Part shown: positions 8,325 through 17,612 of the stretch, piece after piece
Layout of the letters: each line of letters starts with the position of its first letter
How positions within the stretch are numbered: position 1 is the first letter of the stretch
Source of the DNA: Paracnuella aquatica
Lineage (GTDB): Bacteria; Bacteroidota; Bacteroidia; Chitinophagales; Chitinophagaceae
Length of the DNA stretch: 64,000 nucleotides
Direction of reading: 5' to 3'
Assembly: GCF_003332885.2 (NCBI RefSeq)
Contig: NZ_QOWJ01000001.1
Coordinates: forward strand, 992,001-1,056,000
The notes under the pieces: generated by a model
Told to the model about the DNA's origin: nothing
The model's input: the letters and a program-made list of their open reading frames with translations, nothing else
Databases searched by the model: none
Made by a program: the position numbers and the translations under genes

Positions 8325-9632
8325 ATGTCGCAACCCCAAAATACACCACTTACCCGCCTTCAAATCTTCAGCATAAAAGGCGTGCAAATGCGCACCTTTC
8401 ATACCACCTGGTTCATGTTCTTTGTTTGCTTTTTTGGCTGGTTTGGCCTGGCGCCGCTTATGCCCACCATCCGCGAAGACCTGCAACTAAGTAAGGCACA
8501 GGTGGGCAACCTCATTATCGTGTCGGTTTCCTCTACCATCGTTGCCCGGCTGATCATTGGCCGCCTCTGCGACACGTGGGGCCCACGGAAAACCGCCGTA
8601 CGGCTACTGCTTATTGGCTGTATCCCAGTGTTCCTCGTTGGCCTGGCGCAGGATTATACCACGTTCCTGTTGTTTAGGGCGGCTATCGGTGTAATTGGTG
8701 CTTCGTTCGTCATCACGCAGTTTCACACATCCATGATGTTTGCCGCCAACATTAAGGGCACGGCTAATGCAGTGGCCGGCGGCTGGGGCAACCTGGGCGG
8801 TGGCGTTACCAACATGGTGATGCCATTAATTTTTGCAGCAATTGTAGGCTTTGGATATGCCGATGGCGCCGCCTGGCGCTACGCCATGATCGTTCCCGGT
8901 TGCATGATGCTGCTGGCGGCGTGGCTATATCAACGCTACACCAAGGACACACCTGCAGGTAATTTTGACGAGATAGACCGCGCAGCGAAAAGCAATACGA
9001 AAACCGATTGGTCGGTGCTGGCCGACAAACGCATTTGGGCGCTTACACTGGCGTACGCCGTTTGCTTTGGCATGGAAATCACCTTCGATAATATTGCTGC
9101 TTTGCACTTTGTCGATACGTTTGGCTTGTCGCAATCCGGTGCCGGTTTTTGGGCCGGTGTATTTGGCTTCATGAACATCTTTGCGCGGGCCCTCGGCGGC
9201 ATTGTTTCCGACAAAATAGGCTTGCGTTATGGCATGCGAGGCAAATCACTTCTTTTGGCCGCCATGCTCCTGCTCGAAGGCTTCGGCATCATCCTGTTTG
9301 CGCAAGCCGGCAATTTTACATTGGCCATTTTGTCCATGCTGTCCTTTGCATTGTTTTTAAAAATGGCCAACGGCGCCACTTATGGCATTGTGCCGTTTGT
9401 TAACGAAAAAAATGTTGGCCTGGTGAGCGGCATTGTAGGCGCCGGCGGCAACCTGGGCGGAATGTTGTTCGGGTTTTTATTTAAAATGGAAAGCATCTCT
9501 TATGTGCAGGCCTTCGGCTACATCGGCATATCGGTGGTTGTAGTAGCGGCATTGGTTCTGACCATCCGCTTTGCACCAAGAGCAGTTACCCGGGCTACAC
9601 CTGATGTGATGCCGGAAGCGGTGGCTGCATAA
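8325..9632 (+). CDS. Nitrate/nitrite transporter, MFS superfamily (NarK/NasA type)
   Basis: A 435-residue inner-membrane protein with about 12 hydrophobic segments. Signature regions of nitrate porters are present: FFVCFFGWFGLAPLMPTIREDLQLS at the first helix, RLCDTWGPRKTA in the loop after helix 2, and two glycine-rich nitrate-signature stretches, GGWGNLGGGVTNMVMP (about residue 165) and GIVGAGGNLGGMLFG (about residue 375). The start at 8325 (MSQPQN) was chosen over one 30 codons upstream because the extra stretch is low-hydrophobicity and unlike the family. Nitrate reductase follows after 47 bp, so import of nitrate for assimilation is the likely job. Confidence 0.93.
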   Translation: MSQPQNTPLTRLQIFSIKGVQMRTFHTTWFMFFVCFFGWFGLAPLMPTIREDLQLSKAQVGNLIIVSVSSTIVARLIIGRLCDTWGPRKTAVRLLLIGCIPVFLVGLAQDYTTFLLFRAAIGVIGASFVITQFHTSMMFAANIKGTANAVAGGWGNLGGGVTNMVMPLIFAAIVGFGYADGAAWRYAMIVPGCMMLLAAWLYQRYTKDTPAGNFDEIDRAAKSNTKTDWSVLADKRIWALTLAYAVCFGMEITFDNIAALHFVDTFGLSQSGAGFWAGVFGFMNIFARALGGIVSDKIGLRYGMRGKSLLLAAMLLLEGFGIILFAQAGNFTLAILSMLSFALFLKMANGATYGIVPFVNEKNVGLVSGIVGAGGNLGGMLFGFLFKMESISYVQAFGYIGISVVVVAALVLTIRFAPRAVTRATPDVMPEAVAA

Positions 9633-9679
9633 TGCCGTCACCAAGCATCGCAATTTCCCAAACACTCCATTGAAACGGC

Positions 9680-12600
9680 ATGACGCAAACACATAAAACT
9701 ACTTGTTGCTACTGCGGTGTTGGCTGCGGCATTGAAGTGCACCAGGACCGGAACGGCAAACTGACCGTAACCGGCGATAAAGACCACCCGGTTAACAAAG
9801 GCATGTTGTGCAGCAAAGGCATGAACCTGCACTATACGGTGATGGACCAATCGGATCGGTTGCACTATCCTGAGATGCGCTACAGCAAAGGCGCCGCAAG
9901 GCAGCGGGCTTCGTGGGATGAAGCACTGGACCGGACCGTGGCAGTCTTTCAAACCCTGATCAAAAAATATGGTCCTGATTCGGTTGGTTTTTATGCGTCG
10001 GGCCAGTGCCTTACCGAAGAATATTATGTGCTCAATAAAATGGTGAAAGGATTTGTTGGCACCAACAACATCGACACCAACTCAAGGCTGTGCATGAGCA
10101 GCGCAGTGGCTGCATACAAAATGGCACTGGGCGAAGATTCGGTGCCGGTCTGTTATGATGACATCGAAGCAGCCGATTGCATTTTTATTGCTGGCGCCAA
10201 TCCGGCCTGGTGCCACCCCATCATCTGGCGGCGTGTGGAGGCTGCAAAGGCAGCCAATCCGGCATTGAAAATTATTGTTTCCGATCCACGCATCACGCAG
10301 ACCTGCGCAGCCGCCGATGTGCATTTGCAAATAAAACCCGGCACCGATATAACACTGCATTATGCCATCGGCCGGCTGCTGATTGAAAACGGCGATATTG
10401 ATTTCGATTTTGTCCGCAACCATACCGAAGGCTTCGAAGCATATAGCGCCAAAGTAATGGAAACAACCGTTGCCGATGCCGCCTCCATCTGCGACGTACC
10501 CGAAGAAAACATCAGGCTGGCAGCGCAATACATAGGCAACGCCAAAGGCTTTTTAACCATGTGGACCATGGGCCTCAACCAAAGCGTGGTCGGCGTCAAT
10601 AAAAATTTAAGCCTCATCAACCTTAATCTTATTACTGGGCATATTGGCAAACCGGGTAGCGGGCCTTTTTCATTGACCGGCCAACCCAATGCAATGGGCG
10701 GCCGCGAGGTGGGCGGATTGGCCAACCTGCTGCCCGCACACCGCAACCTGGCCAGTGAACAGGACCGCCTTTTTGTGCAGCAGTTTTGGGGCGGCGGTAC
10801 CATCGGTGCAAAGCCAGGTTACACCGCCACCGAAATGTTTGAAGCGCTGCACGACGGCCGACTGAAGGCCATCTGGATCTTGTGCACCAATCCGCTTGTC
10901 AGTTTGCCCGATGTGCGTTTTGCAGAAGCGGCTTTGCAAAAAGCTAAGTTTGTGGTAGTGCAGGAAATCAGCAGCAAACCGGAAACATTGCAATACGCCG
11001 ATGTTGTCCTTCCGGCTGCAGCATGGGCCGAAAAAGAGGGCACCATGACCAACGCGGAGCGGCGCATTTCGCTGCTGCGCAAAATTGTCGATGCACCCGG
11101 CGAAGCGCTGCCCGATGCGGAAGTCATTTGTCGTTTTGCTCAAAAAATGGGATACAGTGGTTTTAACTACAATCACCCTTCTGAAATTTATGCAGAACAC
11201 TGCCGCCTCACCAGCGGAACCAACATTGACGTAAGTGGCCTGTCGTATCAAAAACTGGAAGCGTTGCGCAGCGTGCAATGGCCTTTTAACAACGAAGAAA
11301 CTAGCACCGGAACAGCCCGCTTATTTAGTGATAAAAAATTCTTTACACCATCAGCGAAAGCCATTATTCATGCGCCGCCGCAACATAACAACTCGGAACC
11401 ACTAACACCCGATTTTCCGCTCATACTCACCACCGGCCGTGTCCGCGATCAATGGCACACCATGAGCAAAACAGGCAAGGTGAGCAAGCTGAAACAACAC
11501 AGCGCAAACGCATTTATTGAAATGCATCCTGCCGATGCGGCAAGGCGTGGTATTACCGACAATTGCCTCGTTGAAATTTCTAACAATCGCGGCACGGTTC
11601 GGGTAAAAGCAAAACTAACAGACACCATTAAACGAGGTGTGGTGTTTTTGCCAATGCATTGGGGAAAGATCCTTTCCAACGACCTGCACCGCGCCAACAA
11701 CATCACCAGCAGCCGCGTTGATCCCTTTTCCAAAGAACCTGATTTTAAGTTTGCTGCCGTGCAGGTAAAGCGGTATCAAAAACCCAAACAACGCATCATT
11801 GTCATCGGTGCCGGTGCCGGCGCATTTGGTTTTGTAAAAACATACCGCGAGCTGAACGAAGTGGACGAGATCGACGTGTTTAGCAAAGAAGCGTTTCCAT
11901 TTTACAACCGCGTGATGCTGCCCGATTATATCAGCGGCGCACAACAATGGCAACAGCTGGTGAAAATGCGGGACGAAGAAGAAAGCGAATTGGGCATCAG
12001 GCTGCACCGCGGTGTGAGTATTGAAAGCATTGACCGCAAGGGCAAAACGGTAACCGATAGCAACGGCAATGTACATCCATACGATGTATTGCTGATGGCC
12101 ACCGGTAGCCGCGCCACCATGCTACCCAGCATTCCAACCATGCAGGGCATCTTCACCATGCGCAGCCGCATTGATGCCGATAACTTTCGCCACCATGTGC
12201 AGCCGGAACGGGGCAAAGTGATCATTGTTGGTGGCGGCCTGCTTGGAATTGAATTGGCTGCTTCGCTGCGGGAAGTGGGTGTTGGTGTAACTATCATACA
12301 ACGCATTTCGCGGTTAATGGATCGGCAACTGGATTTATTGGGCAGCCAACTGCTCCACGAAGAGCTGGTGGACAAAGGCGTCGATATTTTTTACAATGAT
12401 GAAATAGACCGCTTTATCGGCGAGGACTGCGTTTCCGGAATTGTATTAAAAAGTGGCATCCGCATTCTTTGCCAGGCGGTTGTGATTGCTATTGGCACCA
12501 CGCCAAACGTAGAACTGGCAAGGGCTGCAGGTTTGCACACCGGCCGCGGGGTGGTGGTGAACGAATACCTGCAAACCGCCGACCCGCATATCTATGCCGT

Positions 12601-13204
12601 TGGTGAGATAGCAGAATTCCGCGGGTTTCTGTATGGCATTACCGCCGCTGCGGAACAACAAGCTGCAATCGTTGCACAACACCTGAGCGGCGACATTGGG
12701 CAGGTGTATGATGGTTCGCTTCTGATGAATATTTTAAAAATGCACGGCACTGAATTGTGCTCGCTTGGCCTTGCGGAAATACCGAACGGCGACCCGGCTT
12801 ATGAAGAGGTGGTTTTTATCGATAAAGCAAAGCGATATTATAAAAAATGCATCATTCACAACGACCGATTGGTGGGCGCCATATTGATCGGCGACAAATC
12901 GGAGTTTCTTGAGTATCGCGACCTGATACAAAACAAAATTGAACTGTCCGAAAAACGACTTGAACTGCTTCGTTCGGGCAAAAAAGTAGAGCCGGTTTTG
13001 GGTAAACTTATTTGCTCCTGCGGCGGCGTTGGCGATGGCAATATCCGCGCAAAAATAGAGGCGGGAAATACAGAATTACCGCAACTGTGCCAGGCTGCTG
13101 GCGCCGGCATGGGCTGTGGCAGTTGCAAACCTGAAGTGCAGGCTATTTTGCAAAAAGCCCTGGCACAAATGGAGCAAAACATTATTGCAATGAAGCGGGC
13201 TTAA
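9680..13204 (+). CDS. nasA: Assimilatory nitrate reductase fused to a NirB-like FAD/NAD and [2Fe-2S] module
   Basis: A 1174-residue single-chain enzyme for reducing nitrate to nitrite. Residues 1-690 form the bis-MGD catalytic part: [4Fe-4S] ligands C9, C12, C16 and C44, the presumed Mo-ligand cysteine C138 (NSRLCMSSAVAAYK), and the molydopterin-dinucleotide-binding C-terminal domain with TTGRVRDQWHTMSKTGK. From about residue 705 a pyridine nucleotide-disulphide oxidoreductase module follows (VIGAGAGAFGF for FAD; GGGLLGIELAASL near 850 for NAD(P)H). A BFD-type [2Fe-2S] domain (CSCGGVGDGNI then CQAAGAGMGCGSCKPEV) ends the protein from about 1112. This merges the roles of separate NasC catalytic and NasB electron-transfer subunits. 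A rubredoxin-tailed protein follows 9 bp downstream. Confidence 0.93.
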   Translation: MTQTHKTTCCYCGVGCGIEVHQDRNGKLTVTGDKDHPVNKGMLCSKGMNLHYTVMDQSDRLHYPEMRYSKGAARQRASWDEALDRTVAVFQTLIKKYGPDSVGFYASGQCLTEEYYVLNKMVKGFVGTNNIDTNSRLCMSSAVAAYKMALGEDSVPVCYDDIEAADCIFIAGANPAWCHPIIWRRVEAAKAANPALKIIVSDPRITQTCAAADVHLQIKPGTDITLHYAIGRLLIENGDIDFDFVRNHTEGFEAYSAKVMETTVADAASICDVPEENIRLAAQYIGNAKGFLTMWTMGLNQSVVGVNKNLSLINLNLITGHIGKPGSGPFSLTGQPNAMGGREVGGLANLLPAHRNLASEQDRLFVQQFWGGGTIGAKPGYTATEMFEALHDGRLKAIWILCTNPLVSLPDVRFAEAALQKAKFVVVQEISSKPETLQYADVVLPAAAWAEKEGTMTNAERRISLLRKIVDAPGEALPDAEVICRFAQKMGYSGFNYNHPSEIYAEHCRLTSGTNIDVSGLSYQKLEALRSVQWPFNNEETSTGTARLFSDKKFFTPSAKAIIHAPPQHNNSEPLTPDFPLILTTGRVRDQWHTMSKTGKVSKLKQHSANAFIEMHPADAARRGITDNCLVEISNNRGTVRVKAKLTDTIKRGVVFLPMHWGKILSNDLHRANNITSSRVDPFSKEPDFKFAAVQVKRYQKPKQRIIVIGAGAGAFGFVKTYRELNEVDEIDVFSKEAFPFYNRVMLPDYISGAQQWQQLVKMRDEEESELGIRLHRGVSIESIDRKGKTVTDSNGNVHPYDVLLMATGSRATMLPSIPTMQGIFTMRSRIDADNFRHHVQPERGKVIIVGGGLLGIELAASLREVGVGVTIIQRISRLMDRQLDLLGSQLLHEELVDKGVDIFYNDEIDRFIGEDCVSGIVLKSGIRILCQAVVIAIGTTPNVELARAAGLHTGRGVVVNEYLQTADPHIYAVGEIAEFRGFLYGITAAAEQQAAIVAQHLSGDIGQVYDGSLLMNILKMHGTELCSLGLAEIPNGDPAYEEVVFIDKAKRYYKKCIIHNDRLVGAILIGDKSEFLEYRDLIQNKIELSEKRLELLRSGKKVEPVLGKLICSCGGVGDGNIRAKIEAGNTELPQLCQAAGAGMGCGSCKPEVQAILQKALAQMEQNIIAMKRA

Positions 13205-13213
13205 ACACATATC

Positions 13214-14707
13214 ATGGCCAACAAAAAACTAACCTTCCAGGTAAATTTTACCGGCGGCATTATTTCACCGGGTCATTTGTTGTCGCTGCTGCAGGAAGCG
13301 CAGGCTGCAAGGGTTACACAAGTGCAATTTGGCTTGCGCCAACAGATTTTGCTGGAAGTACCCGAAGCATTGGCGACATCCTTTCGAAAACGTTGCGCGG
13401 CCCGCAATATTATGTGCCGGCCGAAAAACGAAACGACGCCTAACATCGTTTCCTCCTATCCCGCTGCGGGTTTGTTTACCGCGGACACATGGCTGCGTGA
13501 AGATGTTTTCAAAGATGTATTCAGCCAGTTTACACAACCGCCCACCTATAAAGTAAACATCTGCGACCGCACCCAAAATTTGGTACCGCTTTTTACCGGC
13601 CACATCAATTGGGTTTCGTCTACCATCGCACATTTCTGGCACCTCAATATCCGGCTACCTAAAACACAAAACATCATCAATTGGCCGCATCTTGTTTATA
13701 CAAATGAGATTGGACCGCTAACACAAAAAGTAGAACAAGCGTTGAGCGAAAACGTTGCGGATAAAGATTTTGCTACTGACGCAATTGGAAGGTTAATACA
13801 ACAAGAATCTGTCAATAAAGGTGCTGCACAAAAGTCCGAACATTTGCAACTGCAGCCGTTTTCGTTGCCGTATTATGAGGGCTTCAACCCAGCCGAAAGC
13901 GGCGCCTGGCTGGGCATTTATCGGAGGGATCAAATGTTCCCGATTTCTTTTCTAATGGATGTCTGCATATTGTGCAACGAATCAAAAATTGGTGAGCTGT
14001 ACGCAACGCCCTGGAAAAGTTTGATCGTTAAAGGCATCGACAAAAAGGACCGCGAACGCTGGAACCATGTGTTGGGTAAATACCGGATCAATGTGCGCCA
14101 TGCAGCCAACGAACTGGCCTGGCAGGTGGAAGACGGTGATGAGCAGGGGCTGCAAATCAAGCGCACCATCATCAGGCATTTTGACAAAGAAGATGTGCGT
14201 ACTTATGGCTTGAGTTTTGGCGTGCAGTCGAAACCCACTGCGAGTATGTTTGGATCGATCATTATCCGCAAACAACAGGTAAAAAATCCGCATCGCCTCC
14301 GGTCGCTCGACCGATATGACCTGTTGTACACCAAAGATTTCAACCCAAATGCGGCAACGCTGGTCCCATTCCGCGACGGGCTGGAAAAAGAACAACTGGG
14401 GGTATATATTGTTTCGCTATGCAAAATGTACTACGAGCAGCAAGCGGAAAAGTATGCGCAAAAGAATGCTATGGCCATTGTTGAACCAAAAGAGGCAAAG
14501 CCGCCAGTTGTAACGAAAGAAACAGTCCACCAGTGCCCGGATTGTTTAACCATTTATGATGCCGCTATGGGAGATGCAGATGCAGGCATCGAAGCCGGAA
14601 CATCATTTAATCTGCTGCCCGAAAGCTACTGCTGCCCGTTGTGTGAAAGCCCCAAATCGAGCTTTGCTTTAAAAAGTTCGGTTGGGTCATCACTCCAAGT
14701 CGGATAG
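13214..14707 (+). CDS. Rubredoxin-domain protein with a cysteine-less sirohaem-reductase-like body
   Basis: A 497-residue cytoplasmic protein. The C-terminus is a clear rubredoxin (C441-x2-C444 followed by LTIYDAAMGDADAGIEAGTSF, then C474-x2-C477). The N-terminal part (GIISPGHLLSLLQEAQAARV then VQFGLRQQILLEVPEALA) looks like the ferredoxin-like half domain of nitrite/sulphite reductases (normally E-L-x-L---A--YG-G---LT-RQ). The pair of motifs that bind [4Fe-4S]/sirohaem (C-x5-C and C-x3-C) is not found; the only close pair in the body is CILC at about residue 254. It lies 9 bp after the nitrate reductase gene and overlaps mobA by 18 bp tail to tail. A role as electron carrier or assembly partner for nitrate/nitrite reduction is inference. 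Confidence 0.75.
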   Translation: MANKKLTFQVNFTGGIISPGHLLSLLQEAQAARVTQVQFGLRQQILLEVPEALATSFRKRCAARNIMCRPKNETTPNIVSSYPAAGLFTADTWLREDVFKDVFSQFTQPPTYKVNICDRTQNLVPLFTGHINWVSSTIAHFWHLNIRLPKTQNIINWPHLVYTNEIGPLTQKVEQALSENVADKDFATDAIGRLIQQESVNKGAAQKSEHLQLQPFSLPYYEGFNPAESGAWLGIYRRDQMFPISFLMDVCILCNESKIGELYATPWKSLIVKGIDKKDRERWNHVLGKYRINVRHAANELAWQVEDGDEQGLQIKRTIIRHFDKEDVRTYGLSFGVQSKPTASMFGSIIIRKQQVKNPHRLRSLDRYDLLYTKDFNPNAATLVPFRDGLEKEQLGVYIVSLCKMYYEQQAEKYAQKNAMAIVEPKEAKPPVVTKETVHQCPDCLTIYDAAMGDADAGIEAGTSFNLLPESYCCPLCESPKSSFALKSSVGSSLQVG

Positions 14708-15280
14708 ATCTTCGGGACTGTTGCAATTAATAAAATATCGTTTTTGTCCGGGTGCTACTGGCAGCGCCAACGTTGTCATTTGCGACAAAACATAATGCAT
14801 GGAAAACCGCGGTAAACGCTGCTCCAATACTGCGGCGAAAATTTTGCGGAGGCCTGAAGCCGTATAAATGCCACAGAGCGGCTCCAATTGATTTTCGTTT
14901 TGATAGACGAGTGCCTCCGCCCTGCTCCTTTTACTTTGTTCGATCAAAGTTTCCAGTACCGATTGATGCATGTGGGGCATATCAACTGCCAATACCAACA
15001 AATCAGCATTGGGCATTGCCTGGTGCACAGAAAGCAAACCTTTCAATGGTCCGCCAACCCCAATTTGCTCATTGTCTTGAATTAACAATGCGGGGTCGAA
15101 GTTTTGTTTGTACGCGGCAACATTCTGACTATTGACAGAGATGCAAACGGGAATATTGAAACTTGCCAGCTTATCGAAAGCAAGTTGTGCCCATGTACGG
15201 CCATCCCTTTCCAATAAGCCTTTATCGACGCCCATTCGGGCACTTTCACCCCCGCAAAGAACAACTCCAGCTATTGACAT
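14690..15280 (-). CDS. mobA: Molybdenum cofactor guanylyltransferase
   Basis: A 196-residue enzyme that adds GMP to molybdopterin to make the MGD form used by nitrate reductase. The nucleotide-binding start VVLCGGESARMGVDKGLL matches the family pattern LAGGxSxRMGxDK. GPLKGLLSV and LLVLAVDMPHM carry the glycine-rich loop and the metal-binding aspartate, and QLEPLCGIY and FINCNSPEDL near the end are also typical. The start at 15280 (MSIAGVVL) was chosen because the 31 upstream codons overlap moaCB and lack family likeness. It lies 34 bp after the moaC-moaB fusion on the same strand and shares its last 18 bp with the rubredoxin gene on the other strand. Confidence 0.9.
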   Translation of the reverse strand: MSIAGVVLCGGESARMGVDKGLLERDGRTWAQLAFDKLASFNIPVCISVNSQNVAAYKQNFDPALLIQDNEQIGVGGPLKGLLSVHQAMPNADLLVLAVDMPHMHQSVLETLIEQSKRSRAEALVYQNENQLEPLCGIYTASGLRKIFAAVLEQRLPRFSMHYVLSQMTTLALPVAPGQKRYFINCNSPEDLSDLE

Positions 15281-15314
15281 ATCACGAATGAATTGAAATA
15301 AATTTTTTGCGCGA

Positions 15315-16220
15315 TTATCTCCTTGCCAAATTCTCTTCGGAAAAGAGCGCCAACACTTCTGGAAACAATGCATCTATCGTTTCAGCAGCACCACGAGAAG
15401 AACCGGGCAATGTGAGTACCAACGTATCACTGATGAAACCGGCCACACCTCTTGAAAAAAGGGCAAATGGCGTTCGCTCCTGGCCATAGGCACGGGCAGC
15501 TTCCATAGTTGCGGGTATTGGTCGCTGCAACAGCGGCGCAATTGCATCTGGTGTTTTGTCTGACTGCAGCAGGCCTGTGCCACCGCAAAATATGAGCAAT
15601 TGAAAACCTTTGTCTGCAAAGGTTTTAGCTTTCTGTTGAATTGCATCAACATCATCAGCAACCACCGCATATGCATCGCAGGAAATACTGAGGTCCTTCA
15701 ATTTGGTTAATATGATTCGTCCGGCTTTGTCTTCTTTTACGCCCATCGCCACTGCATTGGAACAAACTACGACTGCAGCACGGATATCATTTCGCGGCCA
15801 CTGAAGGGCAGGGTCATTTTCAGTATCCGGCACAACCCTCGTTGCCCCGATTTCAATCCCAGTTTTAAAAGGATGAAGGAGAGCATACAAGTGTAGCGCG
15901 GCAACAGTTACGGCATGGATAGCTTGCAAGTCAACCCCATTGCGGGCAATGGCATGCACCTCTGCTTCAATAATGATGTCTAATCCTTTGATCTTGAAAT
16001 CAACTGCAGCATAAGTAATGGGAACCGGGTGGCAATTCGGCACAAACGCAGAGGTGTTTTTTGCTGCCCGCAAACCTGCAAGCCGTGCACCTTCGAAAAG
16101 TGTTTGTAGTGACAGATCGCTTTGTTCTATATCATCCAATGTTTCTAAAGCCGACAATCGCACTATTGAAGTCGCAATTGCTTTGTGTAGCTTTTGGGAT
16201 TGGCTGGTGATGTTGAACAT
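15315..16220 (-). CDS. moaCB: MoaC-MoaB fusion protein with a degenerate MoaC half
   Basis: 301 residues. Residues 1-130 are MoaC-like (cyclic pyranopterin monophosphate synthase): GARLAGLRAAKNTSAFVPNCHPVPI, VDLQAIHAVTVAALHLY. Residues 145-290 are MoaB/MogA-like (molybdopterin adenylyltransferase fold): FCGGTGLLQSDKTPDA, AYGQERTPFALFSRGVAGF, LTLPGSSRGAAETI. Fusions of this order are known in Bacteroidota. In the MoaC half the conserved KGDVF has become LQTLF (catalytic Lys51 of E. coli lost). DMCKA has become ALLHP (Asp128 and Lys131 lost), and the KSGGKSG tail is missing. His64 (E. coli His77) remains. MoaC activity is therefore doubtful, while the MoaB half looks intact. Start 16220 (MFNIT) matches the usual MVDIT; an upstream start at 16289 is possible. 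Confidence 0.85.
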   Translation of the reverse strand: MFNITSQSQKLHKAIATSIVRLSALETLDDIEQSDLSLQTLFEGARLAGLRAAKNTSAFVPNCHPVPITYAAVDFKIKGLDIIIEAEVHAIARNGVDLQAIHAVTVAALHLYALLHPFKTGIEIGATRVVPDTENDPALQWPRNDIRAAVVVCSNAVAMGVKEDKAGRIILTKLKDLSISCDAYAVVADDVDAIQQKAKTFADKGFQLLIFCGGTGLLQSDKTPDAIAPLLQRPIPATMEAARAYGQERTPFALFSRGVAGFISDTLVLTLPGSSRGAAETIDALFPEVLALFSEENLARR

Positions 16221-16292
16221 ATTTGTATTGCAGGCATTGTAATAGTTGGATGCTTCAAACGAAACGGATGTTCTTTGACTTTCTAACAAAAG

Positions 16293-17426
16293 TCAATGAG
16301 TACTGTCGCTCACTACAGCAGCCAATGCCATGATGCCGCCTTTTAAACTATATAATTTTTGACCCGGCACAGCCCATTGGCTCAGCATCTGCACGGCTTC
16401 CACACTACGGACACCCATATGGCAGACAACAATTATTTCGTCGCCCTCCACGGTTACCTGCTCTTGCCGCAACCGGGATAGTGGAATGCGTTGGTGGGGC
16501 ACCGGCAGGTCCGGCGTTTCATGCATTTCCCGCACATCAATAAACCGAACATCTCCCTGCATTTTTTGCTGCAATTCCCGCATGCTTATTTCCTTCACTT
16601 CATCCGCGCCGCAAAGCCATTCGTAATTGGTATGTAAAAAATCGCTTTCATCTTTCGGAGCATTCTGTGTGGCACCTTGCTGCACCTGCACAACATTTGG
16701 GGTCAAAGTTTCCATGTTGTAACGAATAATTTCATTGTCAAAAAAAAGCCCGGACTGTTTGATCCAATGCGATACAGCTAACGCCTGTAGCGTGCCTAAC
16801 ATTCCAGTAAAAACTTGCACTGCTTCCGTAGACACACTGTTGTGCAATTGAAGACGAGCATTGAATGACGCCGCCACATCACGATAGCTGATGCCGCAAT
16901 GACCGCTTGCACGCCTTGCATGCAGCAAACCCACAATTCCTTCGCTTCCATTCAGCGCGGCAAAGATCATTAGTTTACCCGATAGTGCGCAAGCATCGTT
17001 GAGCAACAACCGTGTGGGCAAGTGATTAGCGCAATCAATAACCAAATCATATTTGGGAATGATCTTTAGTGCAAGCACATTGTAAATAAAAAAAGGATAC
17101 TCCTTAACTGTAACGTTTACAAGTCGGCGCTGGATGGCAGCCGTGGCAGCTTTTACTTTTAGTTCACCTTCATCGTTAACTGCAAATAGCACCGGACGAT
17201 CTGTGTTTTCGTACTGCACTTTACCACCATCCGCGATACCGATGCAGCCAACACCAAGCGCTGCTAGCTGTTGCAGCAACGCACAGCCCAACGCACCTGC
17301 ACCTACTACCAATATTTTAGTGTTGGCAAATGTTTTGTCGGCACCTAGTTCCGCAACCGACGGCTGATTTATTTCACTAAATGGTATATGGTCCTGGTGG
17401 TTGTCACCCATAATGTGCAATTTCAA
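16293..17426 (-). CDS. MoeB/ThiF-like protein with C-terminal rhodanese domain
   Basis: 377 residues. Residues 25-260 have the E1-like adenylyltransferase fold (ILVVGAGALGCALLQQLAALGVG). The usual SNLQRQ appears as ENTDRP with R77 kept, and K90 is kept. Residues 280-375 form a rhodanese domain (DVREMHE, then the active-site loop VVCHMGVRS). MoeB normally adenylates the C-terminus of MoaD for sulphur transfer, and fused rhodanese domains can supply the sulphur. Here the Mg/ATP aspartate of the DCTDN motif (Asp130 in E. coli) is Asn (DCANH, N134). The two zinc CxxC pairs are reduced to single cysteines and the mid-protein cysteine is absent. Function is uncertain. A start at 17411 (MGDNHQ) is equally possible. 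Confidence 0.8.
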   Translation of the reverse strand: MKLHIMGDNHQDHIPFSEINQPSVAELGADKTFANTKILVVGAGALGCALLQQLAALGVGCIGIADGGKVQYENTDRPVLFAVNDEGELKVKAATAAIQRRLVNVTVKEYPFFIYNVLALKIIPKYDLVIDCANHLPTRLLLNDACALSGKLMIFAALNGSEGIVGLLHARRASGHCGISYRDVAASFNARLQLHNSVSTEAVQVFTGMLGTLQALAVSHWIKQSGLFFDNEIIRYNMETLTPNVVQVQQGATQNAPKDESDFLHTNYEWLCGADEVKEISMRELQQKMQGDVRFIDVREMHETPDLPVPHQRIPLSRLRQEQVTVEGDEIIVVCHMGVRSVEAVQMLSQWAVPGQKLYSLKGGIMALAAVVSDSTH

Positions 17427-17612
17427 TTTAAATGCAGCTATATATTTTGGAGGGTCTACACAAATGATTTAATTAGCAAACAGCACTTGTCATTCGCTCC
17501 TTCAGAGCCGGCAGGCCTCCGGATTAACGCAAAGCTATTTCGCTTAAAATAAAAGACCTATACCAATACGTAAATAAATGTGTTTACATCATTTTACGAT
17601 GCTCTTTCGCAT

